DNA of 64,000 bases from an uncultured Erythrobacter sp. (GTDB lineage: Bacteria > Pseudomonadota > Alphaproteobacteria > Sphingomonadales > Sphingomonadaceae): assembly GCA_947488755.1 (NCBI GenBank), contig CANLAD010000001.1:1440247-1504246 (forward strand), in the 5' to 3' direction. How positions within the stretch are numbered: the stretch's first letter is position 1; each line of letters starts with the position of its first letter. Under the pieces are notes generated by a model that had not been told where the DNA came from, made no database searches, and saw nothing but the letters and a program-made list of their open reading frames with translations. A program made the position numbers and the translations under genes. Below are positions 8,347-19,491 of the stretch, one piece after another.

Positions 8347-8868
8347 GTAATCAGCGTCCGTTTTCGGCATTGCTCGTTTTGCATTTGAACGGCCGAAATT
8401 GGGCCGCACAACTGCCATTAGGGGCATTCTGAACGAACGGTGGCTCTGAGGGGCAGGATCGCAAGAGATCAAACGACAAAGACCGGACCCATTGCTGCCC
8501 TAATCGCATCCTTCAACGGATTGGCGGCCGGGGACGCTCGTCAAGGCCACTCCGATCACCAAGCTCAGAGCGCTCAGCCGGAGATCGGTAGGCGTACGCC
8601 AAAACCCATCCAGATCTCGGAAGGCCTCACGCGCGGGCGTGAGCGCGCTTGCGCGTGCACGCGGGAAACGAGGCAAATCGACGATCAGAGAAGCACAATT
8701 TTGTAGGCGCCAGAAGGGCTGAACCCGCCAGAACCTCCCTAATTTCTGGGGCTTTCGACATCAGGCGTTTGGGAAGATCTTTTCTCTCACAAATCCAAAA
8801 ATGGAAAACTTTATTGGAACCGGAAAGTCTTTTTTGTCTCCCTAAACCGCGAACGTGTTCGGCTCCAT
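8347..8868. other. Gene-free region between IS element and glmS
   Basis: About 520 bases with no supported gene. One alternating purine-pyrimidine GC stretch lies near 8630-8662, and 8760-8850 is AT-rich with runs of A and T. Frames here are short and lack family similarity. It follows the 3' end of glmS, so part of it may act as the glmS trailer, but I see no clear hairpin terminator. Confidence 0.5.
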
Positions 8869-10704
8869 TCATTCCACGGTGACCGATTTTGCGAGGTTGC
8901 GCGGCTGATCGACATCGGTGCCCTTCACCACGGCCACATGGTAGGCGAGCAACTGCACTGGAATGGCGTAAACGAGCGGTGCGATCAGCGGATGAACCTG
9001 GGGCATCTCGATCGTGGCGAGGCATCCTTCGCCTGCCTCTTCCAAGCCCTTCGCATCGGAAATCAGCACAACCTGCCCACCGCGCGCGCGCACCTCTTCC
9101 ATGTTGGAGACTGTCTTTTCAAACAGCGGGCCGGACGGCGCGATGACAACCACCGGCACCTCATCATCGATCAGCGCGATCGGGCCGTGCTTCATCTCGC
9201 CGCTGGCATAGCCCTCGGCATGGATATAGCTGATTTCCTTGAGTTTCAGCGCTCCTTCAAGCGCCAGCGGATAATCCTGTCCGCGCCCCAGATACAGCAC
9301 GTCGCGCGCCGGAGCGATGAGGTGCGCCATCGCCGCGATATCGTCATCGTGATCGAGCGCCGCGTTGAGCTTCGCCGGCGCTTGCAACAGGCGCCTGACA
9401 ATATCCTTCTCCTCCTCGCGGCTCATCAAGCCCTTCTTCACCGCCATGTGCGCGGCAAGCGCGGCGAGGACCGCAAGCTGGCAGGTAAACGCCTTGGTCG
9501 AAGCGACCCCGATCTCCGGCCCGGCATGCGTAGGCAGCAACAGGTCGGCTTCGCGCGCCATCGTGCTGGTGGGAACGTTGACAACCGCGCCGATGATCTG
9601 CCCTTCCTCACGGCAATGCCTCAGCGCGGCAAGCGTGTCGGCGGTCTCACCGCTCTGCGAGATGAACAGCGCGAGACCACCCTCTTCCAGCACCGGTTCG
9701 CGATAGCGGAATTCGGAAGCAACATCGATGTCGACGGGGACGCGCGCAAATTTCTCGAACCAGTACTTCGCGACCAGCCCGGCATAATATGATGTCCCGC
9801 ACGCGACGATCGTCAGGCGCTTCACCCCGGAAATATCGAAATCGAATTGCGGCAGCGCGACCGAGTTGTCCTCTTGCCGCACGTAAGAGCCGAGCGTCTG
9901 CGCCACGACGGTGGGCTGCTCGAAAATCTCTTTCTGCATGAAGTGGCGGTAATTGCCCTTCTCGGTCGCCGCCGCCGATGCGCCCGAAGCGCGTATTTCC
10001 CGATCGACCGGCTGGTTTTCGCTGTCATAGACCTGCGCAACGTCGCGCCGCACCACGACCCAGTCGCCCTCCTCCAGATACGAAATGCGCTGCGTGAGCG
10101 GCGCGAGGGCCAGCGCGTCAGAGCCGAGATACATTTCCGGCTCTTCGCTGTCGGTCCCGTATCCGACCACCAGGGGCGATCCCAGCCGTGCTCCGATCAG
10201 CAGGTCCGGCTGATCGCGGAAAGCCACGGCAAGCGCAAACGCTCCGCGAAGGCGCGGCAGGACATTGCGCACCGCCTCCTCCGGCGTTTCGCCCTGTTCG
10301 ATTCGTTGGGAGATCAGGTGCGCGACGACTTCGCTGTCCGTTTCGCTTTCAAACAGGCGACCCTCTTCGCGCAATTCGGCGCGCAACTCCTTGAAGTTTT
10401 CGATGATGCCGTTGTGCACGATCGCGACTTCGCCGGTTGCGTGGGGATGAGCATTGGCTGCGGTCGGCGCGCCGTGCGTCGCCCAGCGTGTGTGCGCAAT
10501 GCCGACCGTGCCGGGTGCTGGATCATCCCGCAGCACATTTGCAAGGTTCTGCAGTTTTCCCTCCGCCCGGCGGCGCACCAGTTCGCCTTCGTGCAAGGTG
10601 CAGATCCCCGCGCTGTCATAGCCGCGATATTCCATCCGCTGCAGCCCGTCGAGCAGGCGCTCCGCAACCGGCTGCGTGCCGACGATACCGATAATGCCGC
10701 ACAT
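8869..10704 (-). CDS. glmS: Glutamine--fructose-6-phosphate aminotransferase (isomerizing)
   Basis: 611 aa, the usual GlmS length. It makes glucosamine-6-phosphate from fructose-6-phosphate and glutamine, feeding peptidoglycan and lipopolysaccharide synthesis. The start gives MCGIIGIVGTQPVAERLLDG with nucleophile Cys2 after Met removal. The glutaminase domain carries RWATHGAPTAANAHPH and HNGIIENF. The isomerase half has two SIS domains: VACGTSYYAGLVAKYWFE, SQSGETADTLAAL and GRGQDYPLALEGALKLKEIS. The C-terminus ends NLAKSVTVE, the conserved catalytic tail. AAGGA lies about ten bases before the ATG. The longer upstream frame extends past this start without similarity. No bacillus-type glmS ribozyme was noticed. 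Confidence 0.97.
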   Translation of the reverse strand: MCGIIGIVGTQPVAERLLDGLQRMEYRGYDSAGICTLHEGELVRRRAEGKLQNLANVLRDDPAPGTVGIAHTRWATHGAPTAANAHPHATGEVAIVHNGIIENFKELRAELREEGRLFESETDSEVVAHLISQRIEQGETPEEAVRNVLPRLRGAFALAVAFRDQPDLLIGARLGSPLVVGYGTDSEEPEMYLGSDALALAPLTQRISYLEEGDWVVVRRDVAQVYDSENQPVDREIRASGASAAATEKGNYRHFMQKEIFEQPTVVAQTLGSYVRQEDNSVALPQFDFDISGVKRLTIVACGTSYYAGLVAKYWFEKFARVPVDIDVASEFRYREPVLEEGGLALFISQSGETADTLAALRHCREEGQIIGAVVNVPTSTMAREADLLLPTHAGPEIGVASTKAFTCQLAVLAALAAHMAVKKGLMSREEEKDIVRRLLQAPAKLNAALDHDDDIAAMAHLIAPARDVLYLGRGQDYPLALEGALKLKEISYIHAEGYASGEMKHGPIALIDDEVPVVVIAPSGPLFEKTVSNMEEVRARGGQVVLISDAKGLEEAGEGCLATIEMPQVHPLIAPLVYAIPVQLLAYHVAVVKGTDVDQPRNLAKSVTVE

Positions 10705-11003
10705 ATGTCTGCTATCCTTCGAGAAATATCTTTGCCGCAGGCCGGGCTTAACGTCGAACGGCGTTGAAGCGATGGAGGGGGCGTTGCAAGGCTTTAAATA
10801 CGCACGTCCACGCTCGTTCCTTTCAAAAGCCACGACCGGACCGTATTGTCGCCATATGAGCATCGGGTCGCGGCGGACCGGGTGAGCATGCTTAGCAAAA
10901 TAATAAGCTTTCCAACTTATTCACCACACTTCGATAGCCGCTGTTCGCGATGTTTGCGCGATGGCGGGAGCATTGTGATTTTGATGTCCTTGGGGGCTTG
11001 GGT

Positions 11004-12539
<1,536 letters not shown>

Positions 12540-12791
12540 GTCAGTTTTCGTTTCGCGGTGAGACACCGACCCCAGGGTTTTATGAAACTTCGCGCATGCC
12601 GCAAGTCACTGATTGCAATACCGAAACCGAGCATCCCGGAACTTCTGGTGTGACCTTCCGCTGACAAGATCAATCGGCCGAGAGCGTGTCGTGGTTCGCG
12701 CGTGAGAAAGAGCTGATCATTCCTGTAAGCCGACATTGGCAAGTAGGAAAACCACCGTGAACTCGCGCCGTTCCGCATGATGGCGCCCCAC

Positions 12792-13046
12792 CTACAACCG
12801 CCCCAGCACAACCGGCAGGCTTGTCGCGAGGCACCCGCCGCCAATGATCGCCAGCGCGACGAACAGGCTCGTCCAGGGCATGAAACCGACCTTTTCCAGC
12901 CGCTCGACTGAGCGTCTGCTGCCGCGCAGGCGCTCCATCACCAGACACAAACCCGCACCGATCCAGCAACCAAGCCCGACAAGCGCCAGCCATTCGGCTT
13001 CGCTGGCGAATTGAAGGCGTGCTGAAAGGGTGCTGAGAGTGTCCAT
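12792..13046 (-). CDS. Small two-helix membrane protein
   Basis: 84 aa with two predicted membrane helices, ALVGLGCWIGAGLCLVMERL and SLFVALAIIGGGCLATSLPV, joined by a basic Arg-rich loop. No named family is recognised. The start MDTLSTLSARLQF is taken at 13046; upstream sequence in the same frame is Pro/Arg-rich shadow of the opposite strand. It is divergent from the DMT transporter. Confidence 0.6.
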   Translation of the reverse strand: MDTLSTLSARLQFASEAEWLALVGLGCWIGAGLCLVMERLRGSRRSVERLEKVGFMPWTSLFVALAIIGGGCLATSLPVVLGRL

Positions 13047-13111
13047 GCGAGCGCTTACGTAGTCAGACCCGCGCCTTGCGCAATAACGCGCACACCCTAA
13101 AGCCCGCCTGC

Positions 13112-14050
13112 ATGGATGGCTCGATCGCCCGCCCTCGCCCGCTGCTCGCGCTGGGGCTGCGTCTTGCCACCGCAGCCACGCTGGCGACGATGGCGATGCT
13201 GGTAAAGCTGGCGGGTGAGCGCGGGGTCCATCTGGCGGAGCTGGTGTTCTGGCGCCAGGCAATCACGCTGGTCTGCGTCGTCGTGCTACTGGCGGCGCTG
13301 GGCAAACTTGCGACTGTGCGAACCACGCGTTTTGGCGCGCATGTCCGGCGCGCAGCCTATGGCATTACCGGCATGTTCTTCGTCTATGGCGCGGTCATCC
13401 TGCTGCCGCTGGCCGAGGCGACCGCAATCAGCTTCACCGCCCCGTTCTTTGCCGTGCTGCTGTCGGTCGTGCTGTTTCGCGAAACCGTTGGCCGCTATCG
13501 CTGGGGCGCGGTGGTGCTGGGTTTTGCAGGCGTGCTGGTCCTGACTCAGCCCGGCTTCGGATTGGGCGGTGCGGGACTGGTCGATCCGTTCGGAGCCGCC
13601 ATTGCCCTGATCGCGGCGTTTCTGGTCGCGCTCATCAGCTTTCAGATTCAGGATCTCAACACCACCGAAGCGCCCTGGAGCATCGTGTTTTGGTTCGTCG
13701 CGCTGACGACGCCGCTTACCGCGCTTGCCCTGCCCTTCGTGATCGCACCCCATCCGCTGGAGGTCTGGGGTATCATCGTCGCGATGGCGCTGTGCGGCGC
13801 GCTGGCGCAGATTCTGTTGACGACTTCGCTGCGGTTCGGGTCGGCGGGTGTGATCCTGCTGATGGACTACACTTCGCTGCTATGGGCGACCTATTACGGC
13901 TGGCAGGTGTTCGACCGCACCCCGCCCGCCAGCCTGTGGCTCGGCGCGCCGCTGATTATCGCAGCCGGTCTGCTGATCGCATGGCGAGAACGGCAACTCG
14001 CCCGGCAAAAGGCGCGCCCTGCCCCGTTGGGGGAACCAGATGCGGGATAA
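13112..14050 (+). CDS. DMT-superfamily (EamA) membrane transporter
   Basis: About 312 aa with ten hydrophobic helices in two EamA repeats. The first repeat has TMAMLVKLAGERGVHLAELV, the RQAIT loop, ITGMFFVYGAVILLPLAEAT and ISFTAPFFAVLLS; the second has ALIAAFLVALISFQIQDLN and ILLMDYTSLLWATYYGW. Members export metabolites or drugs; the substrate is unknown here. A TTG at 13076 would add 12 residues. The ATG at 13112 was preferred because it sits just before the basic N-terminal segment. The 3' end carries a possible EcfG-type promoter for the next gene. Confidence 0.85.
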   Translation: MDGSIARPRPLLALGLRLATAATLATMAMLVKLAGERGVHLAELVFWRQAITLVCVVVLLAALGKLATVRTTRFGAHVRRAAYGITGMFFVYGAVILLPLAEATAISFTAPFFAVLLSVVLFRETVGRYRWGAVVLGFAGVLVLTQPGFGLGGAGLVDPFGAAIALIAAFLVALISFQIQDLNTTEAPWSIVFWFVALTTPLTALALPFVIAPHPLEVWGIIVAMALCGALAQILLTTSLRFGSAGVILLMDYTSLLWATYYGWQVFDRTPPASLWLGAPLIIAAGLLIAWRERQLARQKARPAPLGEPDAG

Positions 14051-14057
14051 GGCGGTT
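14032..14057 (+). promoter_or_regulatory. Possible EcfG-type (general stress) promoter for entericidin 1
   Basis: GGAAC at 14032-14036, 16 bases, then CGGTT at 14053-14057. This resembles the sphingomonad EcfG pattern GGAAC-N16/17-CGTT with an inserted or changed base in the -10. The predicted start point is about 30 bases before the entericidin ATG. Entericidins are typical stress-sigma targets. The match is imperfect. Confidence 0.35.
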
Positions 14058-14093
14058 CACGGGCATTACTCGCTAAACAATTGGAGAATCACG

Positions 14094-14222
14094 ATGATCC
14101 GCAGAGTAACCACCGCCGTCGCCATCGGCCTCATGACCCTGAGCGCAGCTGCGTGCAACACAGTCGAGGGTGCAGGCGAAGACCTGCAATCGGCATCGGA
14201 CGAGGTCGAAGAAGAGATTTAA
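14094..14222 (+). CDS. Entericidin A/B family lipoprotein (first copy)
   Basis: 42-aa lipoprotein: MIRRVTTAVAIGLMTLSAA followed by the lipobox AACNTVEGAGEDL, then an acidic tail DEVEEEI. The CNTVxGxGxDlQ core is the hallmark of the entericidin EcnA/EcnB family, small envelope lipoproteins known in enterics as an antidote/bacteriolysin pair under stress-sigma control. TTGGAGAA lies seven bases before the ATG. The tail is more acidic than the second copy at 14352. Confidence 0.9.
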   Translation: MIRRVTTAVAIGLMTLSAAACNTVEGAGEDLQSASDEVEEEI

Positions 14223-14244
14223 GACGCGTTTCCCCGCGGCATAA

Positions 14245-14281
14245 AAGAAGGCCCGCTTTCAATAAGTGGGCCTTCTTTTTT
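14245..14281 (+). terminator. Rho-independent terminator after entericidin 1
   Basis: Near-perfect hairpin with arms AAAGAAGGCCC(G) and GGGCCTTCTTT around CTTTCAATAAGT, ending in a run of seven T. It lies 22 bases after the stop of the first entericidin and would separate its transcript from the second. Confidence 0.85.
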
Positions 14282-14351
14282 GCGCTCGGTTCAGCGAACG
14301 GCTAGATAGGTTCCTGCAAAATGTTCGCTTCAGTCTTTCAGGATACAGACG

Positions 14352-14483
14352 ATGAAAAAGCAAATCGCCAATGCCGTCCTTCTTGCCGCGCTGCTCGCAT
14401 CGACGGCGGCCTGCAACACCGTGAAGGGCTTCGGCGAGGACGTTCAGTCCGTCGGCCGGGCAGGCGAAGAAGCGATCGACTGA
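14352..14483 (+). CDS. Entericidin A/B family lipoprotein (second copy)
   Basis: 43-aa lipoprotein too short for most gene finders. The sequence MKKQIANAVLLAALLASTAA precedes the lipobox Cys, followed by NTVKGFGEDVQSVGRAGEEA. The same CNTV.G.GED.QS core as the first copy identifies the family. CAGGA lies 9 bases before the ATG. The terminator between the copies implies its own promoter. Which copy, if either, is toxic cannot be told. Stop lies four bases from the convergent DUF938 gene. Confidence 0.88.
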   Translation: MKKQIANAVLLAALLASTAACNTVKGFGEDVQSVGRAGEEAID

Positions 14484-14487
14484 CCGT

Positions 14488-15084
14488 TTAAACGCGGCGA
14501 TAGATTAGCGTGAGATTGTTCGCGGGCATCTCGTAACGGGCTGCCCGCTCGAAGCCGTTTGCATTGGCGAGCGCGTCTACGTCCTCGATCTGTCGGATAC
14601 CCCAGCGCTCATCGCGAGAACGCAGGCTTTCGTCAAATGAGATGTTGGACGGTGCCGCTTCGACGTCGCGCTCGAAATACGGACCATACAGGATCAGCGG
14701 CGCGCCTTTGCCTGAAATCTGTGCAGCCCCTTCGAACAGGCCAACGCTCGCTTCCCACTCGCTGATATGCGCCATGTTGATGCACAAAATTGCATCAGCC
14801 TGTTCGACCGGCCACGCGCCCGGTGCCCGCGCATCGAGCATCACCGGCATGCGCAAATTATCGCCCGGAAAGTCGTCACGATAGGATCGGATAGACGCGA
14901 GCGCTTCGGTATCGGGGTCCGACGGCAGCCAGTCGTGCGCCGCAAACCGCTCGGCAAAGAACACCGCGTGCTCGCCCGATCCGCTCGCGATTTCGAGCAC
15001 TGTCCCGGCTTTCGGCAGCTCCAGCTCGAGAACCGCCGCGATTGCATCGCGGTTGCGCAGGGTCGCGGGCGCATGCTTCTTCAT
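14488..15084 (-). CDS. DUF938 family SAM-dependent methyltransferase-like protein
   Basis: 198 aa. Residues near the start read NRDAIAAVLELELPKAGTVL followed by EIASGSGEHAVFFAERF, the Rossmann motif I of DUF938 proteins, then WLPSDPD (acidic loop) and INMAHISEWEASVGLF, a DUF938 signature, and ILYGPYFERD. The family resembles methyltransferases but its substrate is unknown. Start is the ATG at 15084 (MKKHAPATLRN); a TTG at 15099 would overlap the upstream acyl-CoA synthetase end. Same strand and 11 bases after that gene, so probably co-transcribed. Confidence 0.87.
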   Translation of the reverse strand: MKKHAPATLRNRDAIAAVLELELPKAGTVLEIASGSGEHAVFFAERFAAHDWLPSDPDTEALASIRSYRDDFPGDNLRMPVMLDARAPGAWPVEQADAILCINMAHISEWEASVGLFEGAAQISGKGAPLILYGPYFERDVEAAPSNISFDESLRSRDERWGIRQIEDVDALANANGFERAARYEMPANNLTLIYRRV

Positions 15085-15095
15085 CGCGACGGCCC

Positions 15096-16655
<1,560 letters not shown>

Positions 16656-16742
16656 GTCGTTGCTCTCTCCCATGCGTCTTTTGCGCCTGAATAAAGCAGC
16701 GCGGATCGCGCCAGTCCAACGGTTTTGCGCTCATGCCGCAAC

Positions 16743-17189
16743 TCAGCGAAAGCGGCCCTGCCTGCGCGCGGCGGGCTCGCGAACGATCAGCCAGACGATG
16801 AGGCCGAGCGGTCCGGCGAGGAAAGTCGCAAGCAGGATCGGCGCCTGCACCCAGCGCGAGATGTATTTCGCATCGGCATCGCGCACGATCCAGAGGCCGA
16901 CGAACAGGTCGAAGGCAAGGTAATGCGTCCACCCGATCACCACGCCCGCATCGCTCGCAAAGATCGCGCGCACGCCTTCGATCGTGGTGAAGTCCGCGCC
17001 GCCGCCCTCGTTCGGAATGAGGCCTGACAAAACCGTTACGAGGCCCAGAACATAAGCCACGCAGAGCAATCCCACGCCCAGATACAGCACGCCCGATAGC
17101 AGCGCGGGGATGCGCGGCAGGGCGATCAGCACGATCCATGCGATAAGCGCGATCACGTTCACCGCGCCAAAGGCAAGCGTCCAGTCCAT
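16743..17189 (-). CDS. ABA4-like membrane protein (DUF4281)
   Basis: 148 aa with four helices: GAVNVIALIAWIVLIALPRI, GVLYLGVGLLCVAYVLGLVT, a pair around WTHYLAFDLFVGLWIVRDAD, and LLATFLAGPLGLIVWLIV. The loop GADFTTIEGVRAIFASDAGV followed by GWTHYLAFDLFVG is the ABA4/DUF4281 signature. The plant relative is needed for neoxanthin synthesis; bacterial members sit in carotenoid-making lineages. The role here is inferred. Its ATG directly abuts the stop of the upstream NAD(P)H-binding gene, so both are in one transcript with dgt. Confidence 0.8.
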   Translation of the reverse strand: MDWTLAFGAVNVIALIAWIVLIALPRIPALLSGVLYLGVGLLCVAYVLGLVTVLSGLIPNEGGGADFTTIEGVRAIFASDAGVVIGWTHYLAFDLFVGLWIVRDADAKYISRWVQAPILLATFLAGPLGLIVWLIVREPAARRQGRFR

Positions 17190-17918
17190 CTATTCGACCA
17201 CGATCGGGTCGCACTTGGCCCGCCATTCGCGCGCCGCGCGCTTCATCGCATCGTTGTCATGCACGAACCGCCCCGCCGCCTTGCGTATGGCAAGGCCCAG
17301 AGCCGCTTCGGCAACAAGGTCCGCATCGACCGATTTCAGGCCGACATACTTGGCTGGAAGCAACGGATCGACGATCGGGCTGGCAATGCGCGCAAGCAGT
17401 TCGAGCGGGCGCATGTCGTTTTCGCGCGAACCCCTGAGCAGGCCGGGGCGCAGGATATCGAGCCGCTTGAAGCCAACATCGGTCACCGCTCGCTCGGTCT
17501 CGCCCTTTACGCGCAGATACAGGTTCTTCGTGGTCGGATTGGCCCCCGCCGCGCTGATGAGTACGAGATTGTCGATCCCCGCTTTCTTCGCGGCTTTGGC
17601 AGTTTCCACGACCAGCGTGTAATCGACCGCGCGAAACGCCTCTTCATCGCGGCCCGCCTTCTTCCACGTCGTTCCAAGGGTGCAGATGAGCGAGCGCGGT
17701 TGCACGGCCGCGAAAACCTCACCCCAGTTGGCCGGATCGGCAACGAACATCTCGACCCGGGCCTCGGGCGGGAGCTCAATCTCGCGCCGGGCGATCCCGA
17801 CGATGCGGGCCGCTCCGCCCTCACTCGATATGGTGATCAGGCGGCGCCCGATAAGGCCGGTCGCCCCGACCAGACCGACGCGCATGGCAGCGCGACCTGT
17901 GTTGTGTGGTTCATTCAT
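17190..17918 (-). CDS. NAD(P)H-binding atypical SDR (HTATIP2-like)
   Basis: 242 aa. N-terminal Rossmann motif VGLVGATGLIGRRLI (GxxGxxG), VGIARRE, FVADPANWGEVFAAV, then LICTLGTTWKKAGRDEEAFR and the catalytic-type Tyr in VDYTLVVETAKAAKKAGIDN. RPGLLRGSRENDMRPLEL is a common marker of HTATIP2/YwnB-like proteins. It is an oxidoreductase or epimerase-like protein of unknown substrate. The ATG at 17918 was chosen; the longer frame overlaps dgt by 140 bases. Eight bases separate it from dgt upstream. Confidence 0.85.
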   Translation of the reverse strand: MNEPHNTGRAAMRVGLVGATGLIGRRLITISSEGGAARIVGIARREIELPPEARVEMFVADPANWGEVFAAVQPRSLICTLGTTWKKAGRDEEAFRAVDYTLVVETAKAAKKAGIDNLVLISAAGANPTTKNLYLRVKGETERAVTDVGFKRLDILRPGLLRGSRENDMRPLELLARIASPIVDPLLPAKYVGLKSVDADLVAEAALGLAIRKAAGRFVHDNDAMKRAAREWRAKCDPIVVE

Positions 17919-17926
17919 CCAAGCAC

Positions 17927-19114
17927 CTAGACATTGACCAGCCCCCGCGGACGCACACCGTATATCTCGGCGCACCTCTCCATCGCAAACCGGTCGCTCA
18001 TCCCGGCGATGAAATCGGCGATCGTGCGTGCGCGGCCCGGATCGGTATCGGGCAATCGCGCCTGCCATTCTTCGGGCATGAGCGATGCGTCCTGCGAATA
18101 GGCGGCGAACAGACGCGCAACCGTTTCACGCGCCCGCTCAGCCGCGGCGACTTGTTCGGGATGAAAGTATAGCTTGTCGTACATGAATGCCTTCAGTGCG
18201 CGTTCGTGCTGTGCCATTTCGGGAGAGAATCCGGCTAGCTGCCGCCCAGCGCCGCGTATCTCGCTGACCGATTCCATCCCGGCGACCTGCACTCGCGTGT
18301 GATCTAGAACGTCGTTCACCATCAGGCCGATCTGCTCGCGGATCAACTCGCGTAATTGACGGTCGCGCGGCGCACCGGGAAAGCGCCGCTCGACCGCCCG
18401 CCATTGTTGGTTGAGGAAATCGAGCTCCAGCAGATCATCAAGCGTCAGGAACCCGGCCCGCAGCCCATCATCGATATCGTGGTTGTCGTAGGCGATGTCG
18501 TCCGCAACTGCGGCGATCTGCGCCTCGAGCGAGGGCCAGGTGGCAAGGTCCAGCGGGAATTCGGCATCGAGCCCGGCCAGCGCCCAGCCCGGCGCGGTGA
18601 CTGGCCCGTTGTGCTTGGCCAGCCCCTCCAGCAGATCCCAGGTAAGGTTCAGCCCCTCATGCCCCGGATACGGGCTTTCGAGCCGCATGACGGTCCGCAG
18701 TGCCTGCGCGTTGTGACAAAAGCCGCCATGACGGACCAACGCCTCGTGCAGGGCCGCTTCGCCCGCATGACCGAACGGCGGATGGCCAAGGTCGTGTGCC
18801 AGACACAACGCCTCGGTCAAATCCTCGTCCAGACGCAGCGCACGGGCGAGCACACGGCCAATCTGAGCGACTTCGAGGCTGTGCGTCAGGCGCGTGCGGT
18901 AATGGTCGCCTTCAGGCGCGATGAACACCTGCGTCTTGGATTTCAGCCGTCGAAAGCTCATCGAATGGATGATGCGGTCCCGATCACGCTGGAAATCGGT
19001 GCGCGGACCGCGATGTTCCGAAGCCATGCCGGCGCTCGAAACCGCATTGCGCGCAGGGAATTCACGCCCGCCATGAGTGTCGGGATCGGCAGCATAGGGA
19101 GCACGGGCATTCAC
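17927..19114 (-). CDS. dgt: Deoxyguanosinetriphosphate triphosphohydrolase-like HD enzyme
   Basis: 395 aa. Removes triphosphate from dNTPs, typically dGTP, limiting the nucleotide pool. The HD-domain metal ligands are seen in THSLEVAQIGRVLARAL (H), ALCLAHDLGHPPFGHAGE (HD and H), and the later Asp in VADDIAYDNHDIDDGLR. RIIHSMSFRRLKSKTQVF is the family substrate-pocket motif. The length fits the short alphaproteobacterial class rather than the 505-aa E. coli enzyme. It leads a minus-strand operon with the NAD(P)H-binding and ABA4-like genes; the start has no strong ribosome site. Confidence 0.93.
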   Translation of the reverse strand: MNARAPYAADPDTHGGREFPARNAVSSAGMASEHRGPRTDFQRDRDRIIHSMSFRRLKSKTQVFIAPEGDHYRTRLTHSLEVAQIGRVLARALRLDEDLTEALCLAHDLGHPPFGHAGEAALHEALVRHGGFCHNAQALRTVMRLESPYPGHEGLNLTWDLLEGLAKHNGPVTAPGWALAGLDAEFPLDLATWPSLEAQIAAVADDIAYDNHDIDDGLRAGFLTLDDLLELDFLNQQWRAVERRFPGAPRDRQLRELIREQIGLMVNDVLDHTRVQVAGMESVSEIRGAGRQLAGFSPEMAQHERALKAFMYDKLYFHPEQVAAAERARETVARLFAAYSQDASLMPEEWQARLPDTDPGRARTIADFIAGMSDRFAMERCAEIYGVRPRGLVNV

Positions 19115-19491
19115 CCGATCCGGGTTAGGTCAGCGGAATGAGCGGCTCAACGGGAACAGAACGGCAACCCGCTTCAATAAGGGTGGACAGTCGGCCCCAT
19201 GCGCCAGTCCGTGCGCCCATCCCTTGTCACGCCGGTGAATAAGGCGTCTTGGCCAGAGCCGCTACCGTATGAAGGCTACGCGAAATTTGAGCATGCGGGA
19301 AACCCGCATGCGCCGCACGTCTCGGCAGTCTGGTCGAATATTGAAAAGATCGGCGGTGCGACCCGAAGATCAGGAGAGGCTGCGCGGCGAATTGCTCGCC
19401 GGTTCACGTCTGATCGTAAGCAAACGCAGACTACCGGAAACCGTCAAAGGATTGGGTCACGACAATCCGTGGTGAAAACAGGTCCGCCGGT
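19115..19491. other. Gene-poor region with one doubtful small frame
   Basis: About 375 bases between dgt and the racemase. The only frame of note is plus-strand 19269-19475 (68 aa, very basic, MKATRNLSMRETRMRRTSRQ at the N-terminus and PEDQERLRGELLAGSRLIVS in the middle). Its third-position GC is lower than in surrounding genes and no ribosome site is clear, so I did not call it a gene. It contains no terminator-like hairpin that I can see. Confidence 0.4.

Noticed and set aside
8938..10767. Long plus-strand frames opposite glmS (8938-9792 and 9847-10767)
   Set aside because: They are antisense shadows of the high-GC glmS gene, with no family features or ribosome sites.
19269..19475. 68-residue basic frame between dgt and the racemase
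   Set aside because: No clear ribosome site, weak third-position GC and no family; noted only in the intergenic entry.
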